A stretch of DNA of 64,000 nt from Gammaproteobacteria bacterium (GTDB taxonomy: Bacteria; Pseudomonadota; Gammaproteobacteria; Competibacterales; Competibacteraceae), in contig JACKMZ010000002.1 in the NCBI GenBank assembly GCA_024235135.1, positions 124,001 to 188,000 on the forward strand, read 5' to 3'. The translations under genes were made by a program, and so were the position numbers. The notes beneath the pieces were generated by a model. It saw only the letters and a list, made by a program, of their open reading frames with translations. It made no database searches and was not told where the DNA came from. Shown in pieces: positions 27,276-36,910 of this stretch (within the stretch, counting starts at the first letter, position 1; each line of letters starts with the position of its first letter).

Positions 27276-27743
27276 GGGGCCTCAGTAGTGGGATGCAGGA
27301 TAAAAAAGCGGTTTCAAAATAGTTATCTGGCCGTGTCGACTCAGCATTGGACTCAGACGACAAGGGCCTAATCCAGGCCCATTGACTGTCAGGCAAATCC
27401 GTCGAATAGTGAGTTCGAATCGTTGCGCTTATCGTGCGGACCTCGTTTCATAGTTAGTGCCCCTCCATGATCGTCGGTCAGCATGATCCTTTTAGAGACT
27501 TTTCGATATTTTAGAATAGCTTTTTAGAGGAACGGTACCGTCTTTGATCGTCGGTCAGCATGATCTTTTCAGAGACTTTTCGGTATTTTAAACAGCTCTT
27601 ACAAACAGTGGTTACCGCGGTTATTTTGGCAACCCTGATGGTCATGCGTACAACCGGTATGCTGAGTGGGACGGGAGTCCGGCAACAACCGGCCTGATTT
27701 CCATTGGCCCTCATTTAACCTACTCGGATAACAGTGTCCTGGA
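27276..27743 (+). other. Intergenic region upstream of the MASE1 hybrid kinase
   Basis: About 470 bp without a plausible gene. The main content is a direct repeat pair (27469-27524 and 27546-27600), AT-richer than its surroundings. It separates divergent genes, so promoters for both are expected here, but none is convincing by eye. Confidence 0.5.
27469..27600 (+). repeat. Direct repeat pair of about 55 bp with 77-bp period
   Basis: Copies start at 27469 and 27546. The first 20 bases of each (starting GATCGTCGGTCAGC, ending ATGATC) are identical, and the following ~35 bases differ at only a few positions. No inverted-repeat ends or coding potential are seen. It could be paired operator sites or a duplication. 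Confidence 0.75.
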
Positions 27744-29885
27744 ATGAATTCGCATCCGCCGCAAACCGATGTAACGCAAAACAGAGCCAGGCGACACTGG
27801 CCGGCGGCCATCATGTTTGTCGTCGTATTCGTCGCCTGTTTGTTAGGCATATGGAGCCGGCCAGTCGGTTTTCTCGCCAGTGTTTGGCCCGCTAATGCCC
27901 TCATGATCGGGCTTTTGCTGCGTGTTCCCCATGCCCCGAGTTGGTCGGGGTGGGTTGCCGCCGCCGCCGCCTTCATGACAGCCGATCTGGCCACCGGGTC
28001 CACTGTCCTCAACGCCGCCCTCCTCAACACCGCCAATCTGATCAGCGTCGCCACCGCCTACTTCGTGCTGCACAGATTGCCAGACGACGTCATTCGCCTG
28101 CGACAACCCACGTCCATGTTTTATATCCTCCTGGCCGCGACGCTCGGTGGAGCGACGGCCGGCCTACTGGGCGGCCTGGCAACCTGGCTGCTGTTCGATA
28201 ATAGTGTGCTCGTAAGCGCCTTGCTCTGGTGGGTCAGCGAAATTGCCAATGATGTCGCCTTACTGCCCATCCTCCTGTCATCTCCCCCTTTGCAGACACT
28301 GGTGAAAGCCCCATGGAAACGAAACTGGGGCGTCAACGCACGCGATCTGTTACCCACTCTGGCAGTCGGGCTGTCGTGTGTCATCGCGCTGCTCGTCGGG
28401 GGGCCGGGAGGTATCGTCTTTCCCATTTTAGCCTTGCTCTGGTGCGGGCTTGTCTATCCTGTTTTTCCGACCTCCATTCTGACCCTGCTGTGCAGTTTAT
28501 TTGCATTGACCTTTTTCTCAAGCGGACGCTTGCACGGATACGCACTCACCATCGATGAACTCACTCTGATTTCGATCCGGCTGGGAATCTCGGCGGTGGC
28601 CATTGCCCCCATCATGTTGTCGACCGTCATCTACAAACTGGTGCAGGCGCACCAAGCCGTCGAAGCGGCCAGCCAAGCCAAATCGACCTTCCTGGCGAAT
28701 GTCAGTCACGAAATGCGAACCCCGTTGAACGCCATCGTGGGACTCAGCGAGGTCATGATTAATAAAAGCGATCAGCACCCCTTGCCCCGATTCTTCACGG
28801 ACAATCTGCATTACATTCATTTGAGCGCCCAGCATCTGTCGGAAGTCATCAACAACATTCTGGATCTATCCAAGATCGAGGCGGGCAAGATGGAGCTAGC
28901 TCCCGCTACCACTCAATTGTTGGAAGTGATCGAGGACTTCTATTCAGTCTACAAAACGCAAGCGGAACGAAAGGGTGTTGTGCTGTCTTGCGAATGCGAC
29001 ACAAACCTACCGCAGACCGTTCGCATCGATGCCGGCAAAGTCAAGCAGGTATTGATCAACCTTTTTAGCAACGCTATCAAGTTCACTCCATCCGGCAAGC
29101 GAATTGACTTGTGGTTCAGTGCGGAAGACGAACAGCTAGTCTTCCGTATCTCCGATCAGGGCATCGGGATTCCCGCGGATCGATTGAATTCGATTTTTGA
29201 AGATTTCGAACAGGTGAACGGCACGATTACCCGCGACTACGGCGGCAGCGGACTGGGTTTGGCCATTACCAAAAAGATTTTGACCCTGCTGGAAGGCACG
29301 GTTACCGTCGAAAGCGCGCTCGGGCAGGGCACGACCTTCACGATACACATCCCCTTCCAAGAACCCACCGTGTCTCCAAGGAGGGTCCCGGCCAGTCAAC
29401 CGGTACAACCGGCCTTCGCCGAAGGTTTGACTGTCCTGGTCGTGGAAGACAATCTTGTCAACCAGATTACTATCGAAGCCATGTTGGAAAAATCGGGATT
29501 GAAAATTCATTTTGCCGATAATGGCGAAATCGGCGTGCGCAGGGCATTGGAGCTGCAGCCGGATTTGATCTTCATGGACCTGCATATGCCGGTCATGTCC
29601 GGGCTGGAAGCCACCCGCCTGATACGTGAGCAACCGGGCTTCGAAAAAGTGCCCATTATCGCCCTGTCGGCGGATGCACTGACCGAGCAACAAGCCGAAG
29701 CCTATGCCTCCGGCGTCTCCGGTTATCTGACCAAGCCGGTCAACTCCAAGCAGTTGCTGGAGGTACTGCAGCAACACCTGGAACCGGCGAACGATCGAAC
29801 GGCGCACAGACGACGAAGCCCGTTCGCAACCGATTCATCCTCACGGGCGTGGGAACCCCGTGGTGACGGCAACCCCCCTCGATAG
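27744..29885 (+). CDS. Hybrid sensor histidine kinase with MASE1 membrane sensor and receiver domain
   Basis: This 713-residue inner-membrane kinase starts with about eight transmembrane helices of the MASE1 type (residues ~15-300). A HisKA domain follows with the phosphoacceptor H322 in NVSHEMRTPLNAIVGLSE, then a HATPase domain (SNAIKFTPSG; DQGIGIPADR; YGGSGLGLAITKKI). It ends in a fused receiver with D612 in LIFMDLHMPVMSG and the lysine in YLTKPVNSKQ. There is no Hpt domain, so phosphate would pass to a separate Hpt protein. The signal is unknown. The gene is convergent, 16 bp apart, with a CadC-like regulator. Confidence 0.93.
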   Translation: MNSHPPQTDVTQNRARRHWPAAIMFVVVFVACLLGIWSRPVGFLASVWPANALMIGLLLRVPHAPSWSGWVAAAAAFMTADLATGSTVLNAALLNTANLISVATAYFVLHRLPDDVIRLRQPTSMFYILLAATLGGATAGLLGGLATWLLFDNSVLVSALLWWVSEIANDVALLPILLSSPPLQTLVKAPWKRNWGVNARDLLPTLAVGLSCVIALLVGGPGGIVFPILALLWCGLVYPVFPTSILTLLCSLFALTFFSSGRLHGYALTIDELTLISIRLGISAVAIAPIMLSTVIYKLVQAHQAVEAASQAKSTFLANVSHEMRTPLNAIVGLSEVMINKSDQHPLPRFFTDNLHYIHLSAQHLSEVINNILDLSKIEAGKMELAPATTQLLEVIEDFYSVYKTQAERKGVVLSCECDTNLPQTVRIDAGKVKQVLINLFSNAIKFTPSGKRIDLWFSAEDEQLVFRISDQGIGIPADRLNSIFEDFEQVNGTITRDYGGSGLGLAITKKILTLLEGTVTVESALGQGTTFTIHIPFQEPTVSPRRVPASQPVQPAFAEGLTVLVVEDNLVNQITIEAMLEKSGLKIHFADNGEIGVRRALELQPDLIFMDLHMPVMSGLEATRLIREQPGFEKVPIIALSADALTEQQAEAYASGVSGYLTKPVNSKQLLEVLQQHLEPANDRTAHRRRSPFATDSSSRAWEPRGDGNPPR

Positions 29886-29901
29886 CGTCCGGAAATCCAC
29901 G

Positions 29902-31521
29902 CTAATCCGGCAGCCCGGCGGACTGTAAAGCGTGACGAATCCGCTGGGCGTGGTCGGCTTGTTGGTAGGGAAATGCTTGGAAGAATTTTATGCAGGAATA
30001 ATCCGGCTTTGACGCCTTGAGGCGATTGATATAGTCGCGGGCGGCTTCGTCTCGACCCGCCATGGCGTGACAAAATGCCGCATAGGCCAGAATATGATAA
30101 TGCGCATTGGGTTGACGTACGGCTTTGGCGGTCAGCTCGGCCGCCTGCTCCGTATCATCCTGCAGCGCCAAGTTGCTCGCCTGCACACACAGCATGGCGA
30201 AACGCAGGGGATCATACGGACTGAGGCGACGGGCTTTGATCACGTTGGTGGTGCTGGTTTCGGCTTCCCCCGCATGCATCAGCGCGAAACTCAGCGAGTA
30301 TTGCCCAACGGCGAAACTCGGATTGAGCTGCACCGAAGTCTCCAGCTCCTGAATCGCTTGCGGTAAATCCTGCCGCAGAATAAAAGCCCGACCCAATGCC
30401 CAATGCCCGAGCGGATCACGCGGGTCCAACGCCAGACTTTGCCACGCGTAGTCGAAGGCCCGCTCCAGATACCCGTCCCGATCACGGCAGATATCCAGAA
30501 AGACGCGTTGCCATTGCACGAAGGAAAGGCCAGCCAATGGGCGCGCTGAATTCGGGCCCAGCTCGACCGATCGCTTGAAAAAATGTTCCGCGCGATCGTA
30601 ACCCTCGGGTGTGAACTGATACATATGCCAACAGCCCCGATGATAAGCGCTCCAGGCATCCAGATTGTCTTCCGGCGTCAGCAAGGTACGCTGGCGTTCC
30701 GCTTGTTCGATTTCGGTTTCCACCGAACCCACGATGGCCGCCGCAATATCATCTTGCAGCGTAAAGATGTCATCCAGCGAACCCTCGAAACACTCTGCCC
30801 AGAGCTGATTGCTGGCGACGGTATCGGTTAACGCGGCATTGACCCGCACCCGCTGCCCGGCAAACTGCGCACTGCCCTCCACTACATACCGCACACCCAG
30901 CTTTCTGGCGATGTCGCCGGTATCCCGTGGTCCGCTGTTGAATTGAAAGACCGATCCCCGAGCACTGACAAAGAGCCATCGCGCCCGCCCGAGCAAGGTG
31001 ATGACATCATGGGTCAGGCCGTCGCAAATAAGGCCATGAGCAGGATCGCTGCTCAACACGAAAAACGGCAGTACGGCGACCGATGGCTGACTGGGCAGAC
31101 TGAGATCAAGGCCATCCGCGATGACGGGAGGCGGCTTCTCGAATAGCCGCGTGGCATCCGCCGTCGGCCGGGCAGAGCTTTCAGCCGGCGGCGACACGTT
31201 GAGCACCATCGTCGCCACGGGCTGACGCAATTCAATGACGCCGACAAAGCGATAGCCACGCCCGTGAACGGTTTCTATGAAGCGTGGGGTTTTAACGTCG
31301 TCGCCCAAGGCTTGGCGCAATTGCCGTATGTAATCCTTGATTAATTCTTCGGCGACGATCGTGTCGGGCCAGACCTGGGCCAGGATTTCATCCTTGCTCA
31401 GCAACTGCTGGGGATGCTCCATCAGAAAGCGCAACAGCGCGAACGCTTTGGGACGCAGCGCAATTTCCTGCTCGCCACGGCCAAATCGCTCGGCTTTTAC
31501 ATCCAACCAGGGTGCATTCAT
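29902..31521 (-). CDS. CadC/OmpR-type winged-helix regulator with TolB-like and TPR region
   Basis: This 539-residue regulator has an N-terminal Trans_reg_C winged helix (about residues 15-110; FIETVHGRGYRFVG is the typical wing). A linker follows, then a TolB-like segment near residues 140-260 (SVAVLPFFVLSSDPAHGLICDGL through GDIARKLGVRYVVEGSAQ), then tetratricopeptide-like repeats to about residue 520. CadC family members usually have one transmembrane helix after the DNA-binding domain; I see none here, so it is probably soluble like HilA-type regulators. It may regulate the neighbouring kinase or methyltransferase gene, but this is inference. Its start ATG at 31521 is about 125 bp from the divergent methyltransferase. 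Confidence 0.9.
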   Translation of the reverse strand: MNAPWLDVKAERFGRGEQEIALRPKAFALLRFLMEHPQQLLSKDEILAQVWPDTIVAEELIKDYIRQLRQALGDDVKTPRFIETVHGRGYRFVGVIELRQPVATMVLNVSPPAESSARPTADATRLFEKPPPVIADGLDLSLPSQPSVAVLPFFVLSSDPAHGLICDGLTHDVITLLGRARWLFVSARGSVFQFNSGPRDTGDIARKLGVRYVVEGSAQFAGQRVRVNAALTDTVASNQLWAECFEGSLDDIFTLQDDIAAAIVGSVETEIEQAERQRTLLTPEDNLDAWSAYHRGCWHMYQFTPEGYDRAEHFFKRSVELGPNSARPLAGLSFVQWQRVFLDICRDRDGYLERAFDYAWQSLALDPRDPLGHWALGRAFILRQDLPQAIQELETSVQLNPSFAVGQYSLSFALMHAGEAETSTTNVIKARRLSPYDPLRFAMLCVQASNLALQDDTEQAAELTAKAVRQPNAHYHILAYAAFCHAMAGRDEAARDYINRLKASKPDYSCIKFFQAFPYQQADHAQRIRHALQSAGLPD

Positions 31522-31646
31522 CTGTCTTTCGTCGCTACCAAAACACTACTAAAACACCACGCTTCCACCCACGAAGTCTGACAACGCAATGCGTAAAGTA
31601 GCGCCATCATTCAGGTGAATGAAACAACCCTTTGAGGAGTGAAATC

Positions 31647-32495
31647 ATGAGCATAGCAAACCCCGTACAAAACATCGCCGGACAACCCGACATCACCGCC
31701 ATTAAGGCCAAAATGAAAGCCACTTGGATGGACGGCGACTACGCCCTGTTCGCCCGTTACATGGAACCGGGCGCCTTGAGAATTCTGGAAGAGTGGGACA
31801 TCGCCCCCAATGTGCAATTGTTGGATGTCGGCTGTGGTGCGGGCCAGATCGCCATACCGGCCGCCCGCGCTGGCGTGAAAGTCACCGGTGCCGACATTGC
31901 GGATAATCTGATCGCCCATGCCCGCAAGCGGGCGGAGCAGGAAGGACTCTCGGCCCATTTTGAGATCGCCGACGCCGAAGATTTGCCTTATGACGAGGCG
32001 TCCTTCGATGCGGTCACGAGCCTGATCGGCGCGATGTTCGCTCCGCAACCGCTCAAGGTCGCCGCCGAATTTGCCCGTGTATGCCGCTCCGGCGGACGTC
32101 TGGCGATGGCCAACTGGACCCCGAACGGCCTGGTCGGGAAGATGTTCAAAGTGATTTCGGCGCACGTTCCGCCACCGCCGGGTGTCGCGCCTGCGCCGTT
32201 GTGGGGGGATGAGGACACCGTCACGCAACGCCTGCAGGACGGCTTTACCGACATCCAACTGACGCGCAAAGACTACACCGCGTGGCGTTATCCGCTTTCC
32301 GTGCCCGAGGTCGTGACCTTCTTCTTCCACAGCTACGGCCCGACCAAGCGCGCTTTCGCCGCCCTGGACACGGCGGGTCAAATGTCTTTACGGGAAGGTT
32401 TGATCGAAGTGTTTGCCGCGCACAACGTAGCCCGCGATGGCTCGACCGAATTCCACGGCGCTGAATATCTGGATGTCAGGGCGATCCGACGTTAA
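31647..32495 (+). CDS. Class I SAM-dependent methyltransferase
   Basis: This 282-residue enzyme has motif I LLDVGCGAGQIAIPAARAG (about residues 58-76), an acidic residue at motif II (VTGADIADN) and post-motif features of the Methyltransf_11/25 type (FEIADAEDLPYDEASFDAV). The start at ATG 31647 follows GAGGAG at correct distance; a TTG at 31632 overlaps that ribosome binding site and is unlikely. The substrate is not predictable; relatives act on small molecules or quinones. It is divergent from the CadC-like regulator, which suggests possible control by it. Confidence 0.92.
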   Translation: MSIANPVQNIAGQPDITAIKAKMKATWMDGDYALFARYMEPGALRILEEWDIAPNVQLLDVGCGAGQIAIPAARAGVKVTGADIADNLIAHARKRAEQEGLSAHFEIADAEDLPYDEASFDAVTSLIGAMFAPQPLKVAAEFARVCRSGGRLAMANWTPNGLVGKMFKVISAHVPPPPGVAPAPLWGDEDTVTQRLQDGFTDIQLTRKDYTAWRYPLSVPEVVTFFFHSYGPTKRAFAALDTAGQMSLREGLIEVFAAHNVARDGSTEFHGAEYLDVRAIRR

Positions 32496-32528
32496 TTCGC
32501 AAAGCACGCTCGGTGTACGCCATGGCCA

Positions 32529-32565
32529 CACGGTATTGGATGGCAGCGCCCTATCCAATACCGTG
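32529..32565. terminator. 13-bp perfect hairpin between convergent genes
   Basis: Arms 32529-32541 and 32553-32565 (CACGGTATTGGAT and its complement) flank an 11-nt loop. It starts 34 bp after the methyltransferase stop and 77 bp before the SrfB stop on the other strand, a typical place for a bidirectional terminator, although no U-tract follows. Confidence 0.5.
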
Positions 32566-32641
32566 CCTGCCACCCTCACTGACGCGGGATCGGCGGCCTA
32601 GCATCCCGTTTCGAACCCATTCGCCAACGGGGGTCGCCCCT

Positions 32642-35551
32642 CTACTGAGGAATCGAGAAAATCCCGGTATCCAGCCAATAGCCTTCTTCATCCTTCAAGG
32701 TCTGCAGCTTCAAAACCACGGCGCCACGCTGCACCGGATTCCCGTTACTGTCCGTGGTGTCGATAATCCGGAAATCCTGCTCGTCGCCTTCCTCATCGAT
32801 GGCTCTTTCCAGAACGACCTTAAGGGGTAGTTGCAGACGTCGGGCGTCCTGTGGCTGCGCGAAGTTGAGCCGGTACAACGGGGTGCCGGGCCAGCGTTCC
32901 ACGTTCAATTGCCGGAAGCCGATGAATACCGGGGCGTAGAAATCGAGGGTCGCCTCCGGCACGCGGGTCTTGCGATCTTCCAGTTCCAGATTGGCGAACA
33001 GCACGTTTTCCTGCTTGATGCGCCCCGTCTGTTCCAACTGACCCACGAAACGCGCCGTGGATTTCATCCCCAAGTCGCGGCTACGCAGATGGAATTTATA
33101 CAGCTGCCCTTCCGCCAGGGCGCACACCATCGCCCCTACCACCGCCGTGGTCTTGGGATCGCTGAGCCGGCCGCTGATCGCTCGGAAGGGATACCAATTG
33201 CCCACCTTGTAACTGTGCAAGGTGATGATGCGATCCGCCAGCACGGGCAATTTCGCCAGAATGGCCGAGCGCACCGCCGGCAGCCGACAGGGCCGGCCGG
33301 AGATCAGCAGATAATCGCAGTCGTAGAGATAAATCACCTCGCACAGATCGCTGAGCACTTGGCCTATCGTGCGCCGAACGGTGGTATCGATAGCGATCAG
33401 CGTGGTCTCGAACGACACCTCGGCCAATTGGAAATCAGGCCCGCCAGCCGCGCGCACGGCGTCCTGGATATACGCGATCACCTGTTCGTGTGGCCAGGTG
33501 CGGGCATCGAACACGTCGGCGAAACGTAGGGTGATGGCCTCGTTACCCAACTTGAGATCCGCAACCTCGTAGCGATGCAATAGACGCAAGGCCAGCGGCA
33601 GCGCGATTTGATTCGCGAACTGCCGGCGCAGGGTGCGTTCGTATTCGGATTGATCACCCCGATTGCCCCCCAACAAGCGCGCCAGCAGAATGTCCGGCTC
33701 GGCCACGCCCGCCTGATGAATGGCCTGCAACAGACTGGGGAACAGATTGCGCTCGACTAGATTGTTGAGAATGTCATCGCCGGCCAGATTGAAACCTTCC
33801 CGGAACTCCTGGGTCGGTTTCAAGGCGGTGCCGCCTTCCAACTCGTAGGTGGTGATGATCAGATCGCTGGTGCCGCCACCGATGTCGATGCTGGCCAGCC
33901 GCAGCACGGGTTGCGGACCATGGCTGTCGCGCACCCGGCCGAACACTTTGAACAGCAACTCCGCGTCGCCTTGAAAATTGTGCTTGATCTCATTGTAGAG
34001 AAAAACGATCTGCGTGCCGGTGGCTTCGTCCCATTGCAGAAAGGGTTCCGGGGCTTGCGCTTCGTCCAGACCCAGCGATTGCCAAGTGAGACGGATGGCG
34101 ACCCGAATGCGCTTGGCGAACAACCGGCGTTCCGCCAAGGGCATGGCGGTGGGCAGAGTGAAGATCACTCGCCGCAGTCGCCGGGGCGCATCGGCATGCG
34201 CGCGCTCATATCGTTTGGCCGGGGAGTTGATCAACACGAATGCCTGCAACAAGACTTCGCCGATGAAGAAACTCATCAACGAACTCCGCGAGAACAAGGC
34301 CATCATGGCCGGGGTATCGCTGGGCGCGCGTTCCTCGCCATCCTCCCGCAGATAACCGATGAACGGCCCGACCGTGACCGGACCGCCGTGCGTCTGCGTA
34401 TCCGCGCCGCGATTGAAGCGCCATTCATGATGGCGGCGGGCAATGTCCCAAAGATAACGTTTGGGCGTGGACAAGCCGGTGCTGCCCTCGGTGCCGTGGC
34501 TGTAATAGGACAGCGCCTGCGCCTCGAAACCGACCCGCACGGGACTCGGCCAGAGAAAGGCGCTGGCCCGCCCGCTGCGACGGGACCAGCGATCATCGCC
34601 GAACTGGTTGCGGGCGAATTCCACCCGGCTGGGAAAGGGTTCGTCGAACACCCATTCCGGCTGATCGAGACTGCGCAATTCCAGGCGGTAGCTGTCGTTC
34701 AAATCCACCGGATCGTCACCGCTGGTTTCCATGAGGATGCCGCAGCTACGGGAATTGCCGATGTCCAGCACCAGGTCCACATCCACGGGTTGGGCTCGCG
34801 CCGGGGTCTGGCTATCCACGTAGACAAAACGGATGCGCGGGAATAATTCCGCCTTGGCCAGCAGACTGAGCACGGTGAGATAGCGGGCGATATGTTCGAC
34901 GCCCTGCCGCACTTCGTTTTCGTCCACGCGGCGCGGCGCGCGGCGGCGCATTTCGTAGGCGTAAAAGGTCTGCAACAGCCATTCGCCGACCCATTCCTGG
35001 GTCCTGAACCAGTGAGTATCCGCTTCCGCATCGGTCAGACCGAATTCCTCCCCGGACTGCATGTCCTGCGGGCTGGGTGCGAGATAGGGGCGCCCCTCGC
35101 GCGCCGTGATGAGATGAGTATCGAAAGCCAGGGTCACCCGATGCGTGTTGCCCTGCGCGTCCGGCGCCGGTAATTCCACCACGCGAACCCTGGCCCAGTT
35201 GCCTGGACCCTGCGCGAAATGGCAAGCGCCATCGGGAAGGCGTTCCCGTACTCGCAGGAACGGCACGGGCAACCAACACGCCAGATAAGGCTCCAAGGCC
35301 CGCGCCCCGCTCACCGAATAAATCTGCTCCTGCTGGACGGGAATCCGGCCTTCTCCATCCCGTAGTGGCCCTCCCTCACTGTCGGGATAGAGACAAACCA
35401 GATCCGGCGGGTCGTCGGCCGTGGCGGGTATATTCAGAAAAGAACGGGATACCCGTATTTCATCGAGATTGAAACCGAAATCCATAAATTGGATAGCGGT
35501 TTCCGGCACCAGGCTGATGACCGGTCCATATTGTTTGAGCTTGGCCAGCAT
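32642..35551 (-). CDS. srfB: SrfB-family protein (actin/Hsp70-fold ATPase-like)
   Basis: This 969-residue protein resembles Salmonella SrfB, a protein named from an SsrB-regulated operon and of undefined function. Two nucleotide-binding motifs of the actin/Hsp70 fold are visible: DLVLDIGNSRSCGILME near residue 264 and LASIDIGGGTSDLIITTYEL near residue 557. No signal peptide or membrane segment is seen. ATG 35551 is preferred because GAGGGG lies just upstream; the longer frame from 35569 would include that site. SrfB is usually encoded with SrfA and SrfC, but neither is next to this copy. The flanking genes encode an Slp lipoprotein and, convergently, a methyltransferase. Confidence 0.85.
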   Translation of the reverse strand: MLAKLKQYGPVISLVPETAIQFMDFGFNLDEIRVSRSFLNIPATADDPPDLVCLYPDSEGGPLRDGEGRIPVQQEQIYSVSGARALEPYLACWLPVPFLRVRERLPDGACHFAQGPGNWARVRVVELPAPDAQGNTHRVTLAFDTHLITAREGRPYLAPSPQDMQSGEEFGLTDAEADTHWFRTQEWVGEWLLQTFYAYEMRRRAPRRVDENEVRQGVEHIARYLTVLSLLAKAELFPRIRFVYVDSQTPARAQPVDVDLVLDIGNSRSCGILMETSGDDPVDLNDSYRLELRSLDQPEWVFDEPFPSRVEFARNQFGDDRWSRRSGRASAFLWPSPVRVGFEAQALSYYSHGTEGSTGLSTPKRYLWDIARRHHEWRFNRGADTQTHGGPVTVGPFIGYLREDGEERAPSDTPAMMALFSRSSLMSFFIGEVLLQAFVLINSPAKRYERAHADAPRRLRRVIFTLPTAMPLAERRLFAKRIRVAIRLTWQSLGLDEAQAPEPFLQWDEATGTQIVFLYNEIKHNFQGDAELLFKVFGRVRDSHGPQPVLRLASIDIGGGTSDLIITTYELEGGTALKPTQEFREGFNLAGDDILNNLVERNLFPSLLQAIHQAGVAEPDILLARLLGGNRGDQSEYERTLRRQFANQIALPLALRLLHRYEVADLKLGNEAITLRFADVFDARTWPHEQVIAYIQDAVRAAGGPDFQLAEVSFETTLIAIDTTVRRTIGQVLSDLCEVIYLYDCDYLLISGRPCRLPAVRSAILAKLPVLADRIITLHSYKVGNWYPFRAISGRLSDPKTTAVVGAMVCALAEGQLYKFHLRSRDLGMKSTARFVGQLEQTGRIKQENVLFANLELEDRKTRVPEATLDFYAPVFIGFRQLNVERWPGTPLYRLNFAQPQDARRLQLPLKVVLERAIDEEGDEQDFRIIDTTDSNGNPVQRGAVVLKLQTLKDEEGYWLDTGIFSIPQ

Positions 35552-35674
35552 CGCTTCCCCTCGCGGCACGCAGCAAAACGTAAATCCGAATAGTAGTTAT
35601 TGCGGCCTACAATGCCGTGAATCACTCCCTGCCGCAAGCGGAGTGGCGTTTTTCGCCGCCTACGTCGAGTCTCC

Positions 35675-36229
35675 TTATCGGCGGCGATAATAGGGAGCGT
35701 AATACCAGGGCCGCGGCCAGAACCAAGGGTCCCAGAAAGGATCGGCGTAGAGAATCACCTCCGGTTCCTCGCGTTCCTCCCAAAGCCGATACTGCTCCGC
35801 CGTCACCACGGGAAATTGGTAGGGATATTCGCCGATCTTGCGTTGCACGCTGTCCGTGAGTGGACCGACGACGGTGATCTGACGCCCGGCGGCATAGATG
35901 GCGGGGTCCAGAAAACCGCCGATACGGGCGATGAACCGTCCCTCGCTGGCGGCGTCGGAGCGGGGACGCCCGCTCTCTTTCAGGTTGTGCTGGACTATTT
36001 CGATCCAGGTGTCATCGCGACGATTTTCCACGCGGGCGATGTTGCCGCCCCAACGCACGCGGGTATGACGGAAGGACTGGGTATCGTCGGCGCTACGCAC
36101 GGCCTGCAGCGTCGGCCCCTTAAATTCGTCGTCTTGAATGGGATCGTAGCCACCCTGCATCGCGCAGCCACTCGCCAGGAGCAGCAGACAACCCAGGCAA
36201 TGCCTCCAAACAATGCGAATCACGTACAC
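35675..36229 (-). CDS. Slp-family outer-membrane lipoprotein
   Basis: This starvation-inducible-lipoprotein homologue carries the lipobox LASGC after a hydrophobic stretch (IRIVWRHCLGCLLLLASGC), so the mature protein begins at that cysteine. The body has the Slp pattern (VRWGGNIARVENRRDDTWIE; FIARIGGFLDPAIYAAGRQI; YPYQFPVVTAEQYRLW) and ends in an aromatic Trp/Tyr/Pro-rich tail. Start is uncertain: GTG at 36229 gives a short signal peptide, whereas ATG at 36286 or 36322 would give a long N-terminal extension. It lies about 120 bp upstream of srfB in the same orientation. Confidence 0.85.
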   Translation of the reverse strand: MYVIRIVWRHCLGCLLLLASGCAMQGGYDPIQDDEFKGPTLQAVRSADDTQSFRHTRVRWGGNIARVENRRDDTWIEIVQHNLKESGRPRSDAASEGRFIARIGGFLDPAIYAAGRQITVVGPLTDSVQRKIGEYPYQFPVVTAEQYRLWEEREEPEVILYADPFWDPWFWPRPWYYAPYYRRR

Positions 36230-36406
36230 GAGGAAACCGGTTCCTTTCTTATGGGTGTCCCTGTTGGACCGACAAAACGCATTCATTGTTTCCCGAACGG
36301 TTTTTACGGCCATGCTCCGCACGGTGAACCGAAATCGGCGCGGCGAATCCCAAGGGCTATAATCCGCTCATCAGACGAACCTCATCCCCACCAACGGACA
36401 CCCGCC

Positions 36407-36904
36407 ATGAACGCCGATGAACTCAAAACACTGCAAGCGCCCTTGAAGCAGCAGTACCGAACCCAACCCAACACGGCCTTGGTCACGCTCAAAGCGCAAT
36501 CGCGTCTGGGCGAAGGCATTACCTGTCGCGTCGAAACGGGCAAGGCGCTGGTCGAGGCGGGTCTGCACCCGGCCACGGGCGGCGACGGCCTGTCGGCCTG
36601 TTCCGGCGACATGTTGTTGCAGGCGTTGGTCGCCTGCGCGGGGGTGACGCTCAATGCCGTCGCCACGGCGCTGGGCATTGATCTGCGTGACGCCACGGTG
36701 AGCGCGGAAGGCGATCTGGATTTCCGTGGCACACTGGCCGTCGACAAGTCCGCCCCGGTGGGCTTTCGCGATATTCGCCTGCACTTCGCCTTGGACAGCG
36801 ACGCGCCGCCGGAGCAAATCGCGACGCTGATCAAGCTCACCGAACGTTATTGCGTGGTCTACCAAACCCTGGTGAATCCGGCCTCATTCACCATCAACTA
36901 TTGA
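36407..36904 (+). CDS. OsmC family protein
   Basis: This 165-residue OsmC/Ohr-superfamily protein, probably a thiol-dependent peroxidase, has two conserved cysteines. The peroxidatic one is in DMLLQALVACAGVTLN and the resolving one in LTERYCVVYQTL near the C-terminus. The start ATG 36407 (MNADELKTLQAP) is chosen because upstream in-frame starts lie inside the divergent Slp gene. It ends 7 bp before the convergent pyk gene. Members detoxify organic hydroperoxides; the exact subfamily (OsmC, Ohr or YhfA-like) is not resolved. Confidence 0.9.
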   Translation: MNADELKTLQAPLKQQYRTQPNTALVTLKAQSRLGEGITCRVETGKALVEAGLHPATGGDGLSACSGDMLLQALVACAGVTLNAVATALGIDLRDATVSAEGDLDFRGTLAVDKSAPVGFRDIRLHFALDSDAPPEQIATLIKLTERYCVVYQTLVNPASFTINY

Positions 36905-36910
36905 CCGACT

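Noticed and set aside
27405..27425. GTTCGAATC sequence that resembles a tRNA T-loop
   Set aside because: The flanking bases do not pair into a T-stem and no acceptor, D or anticodon arm can be drawn around it.
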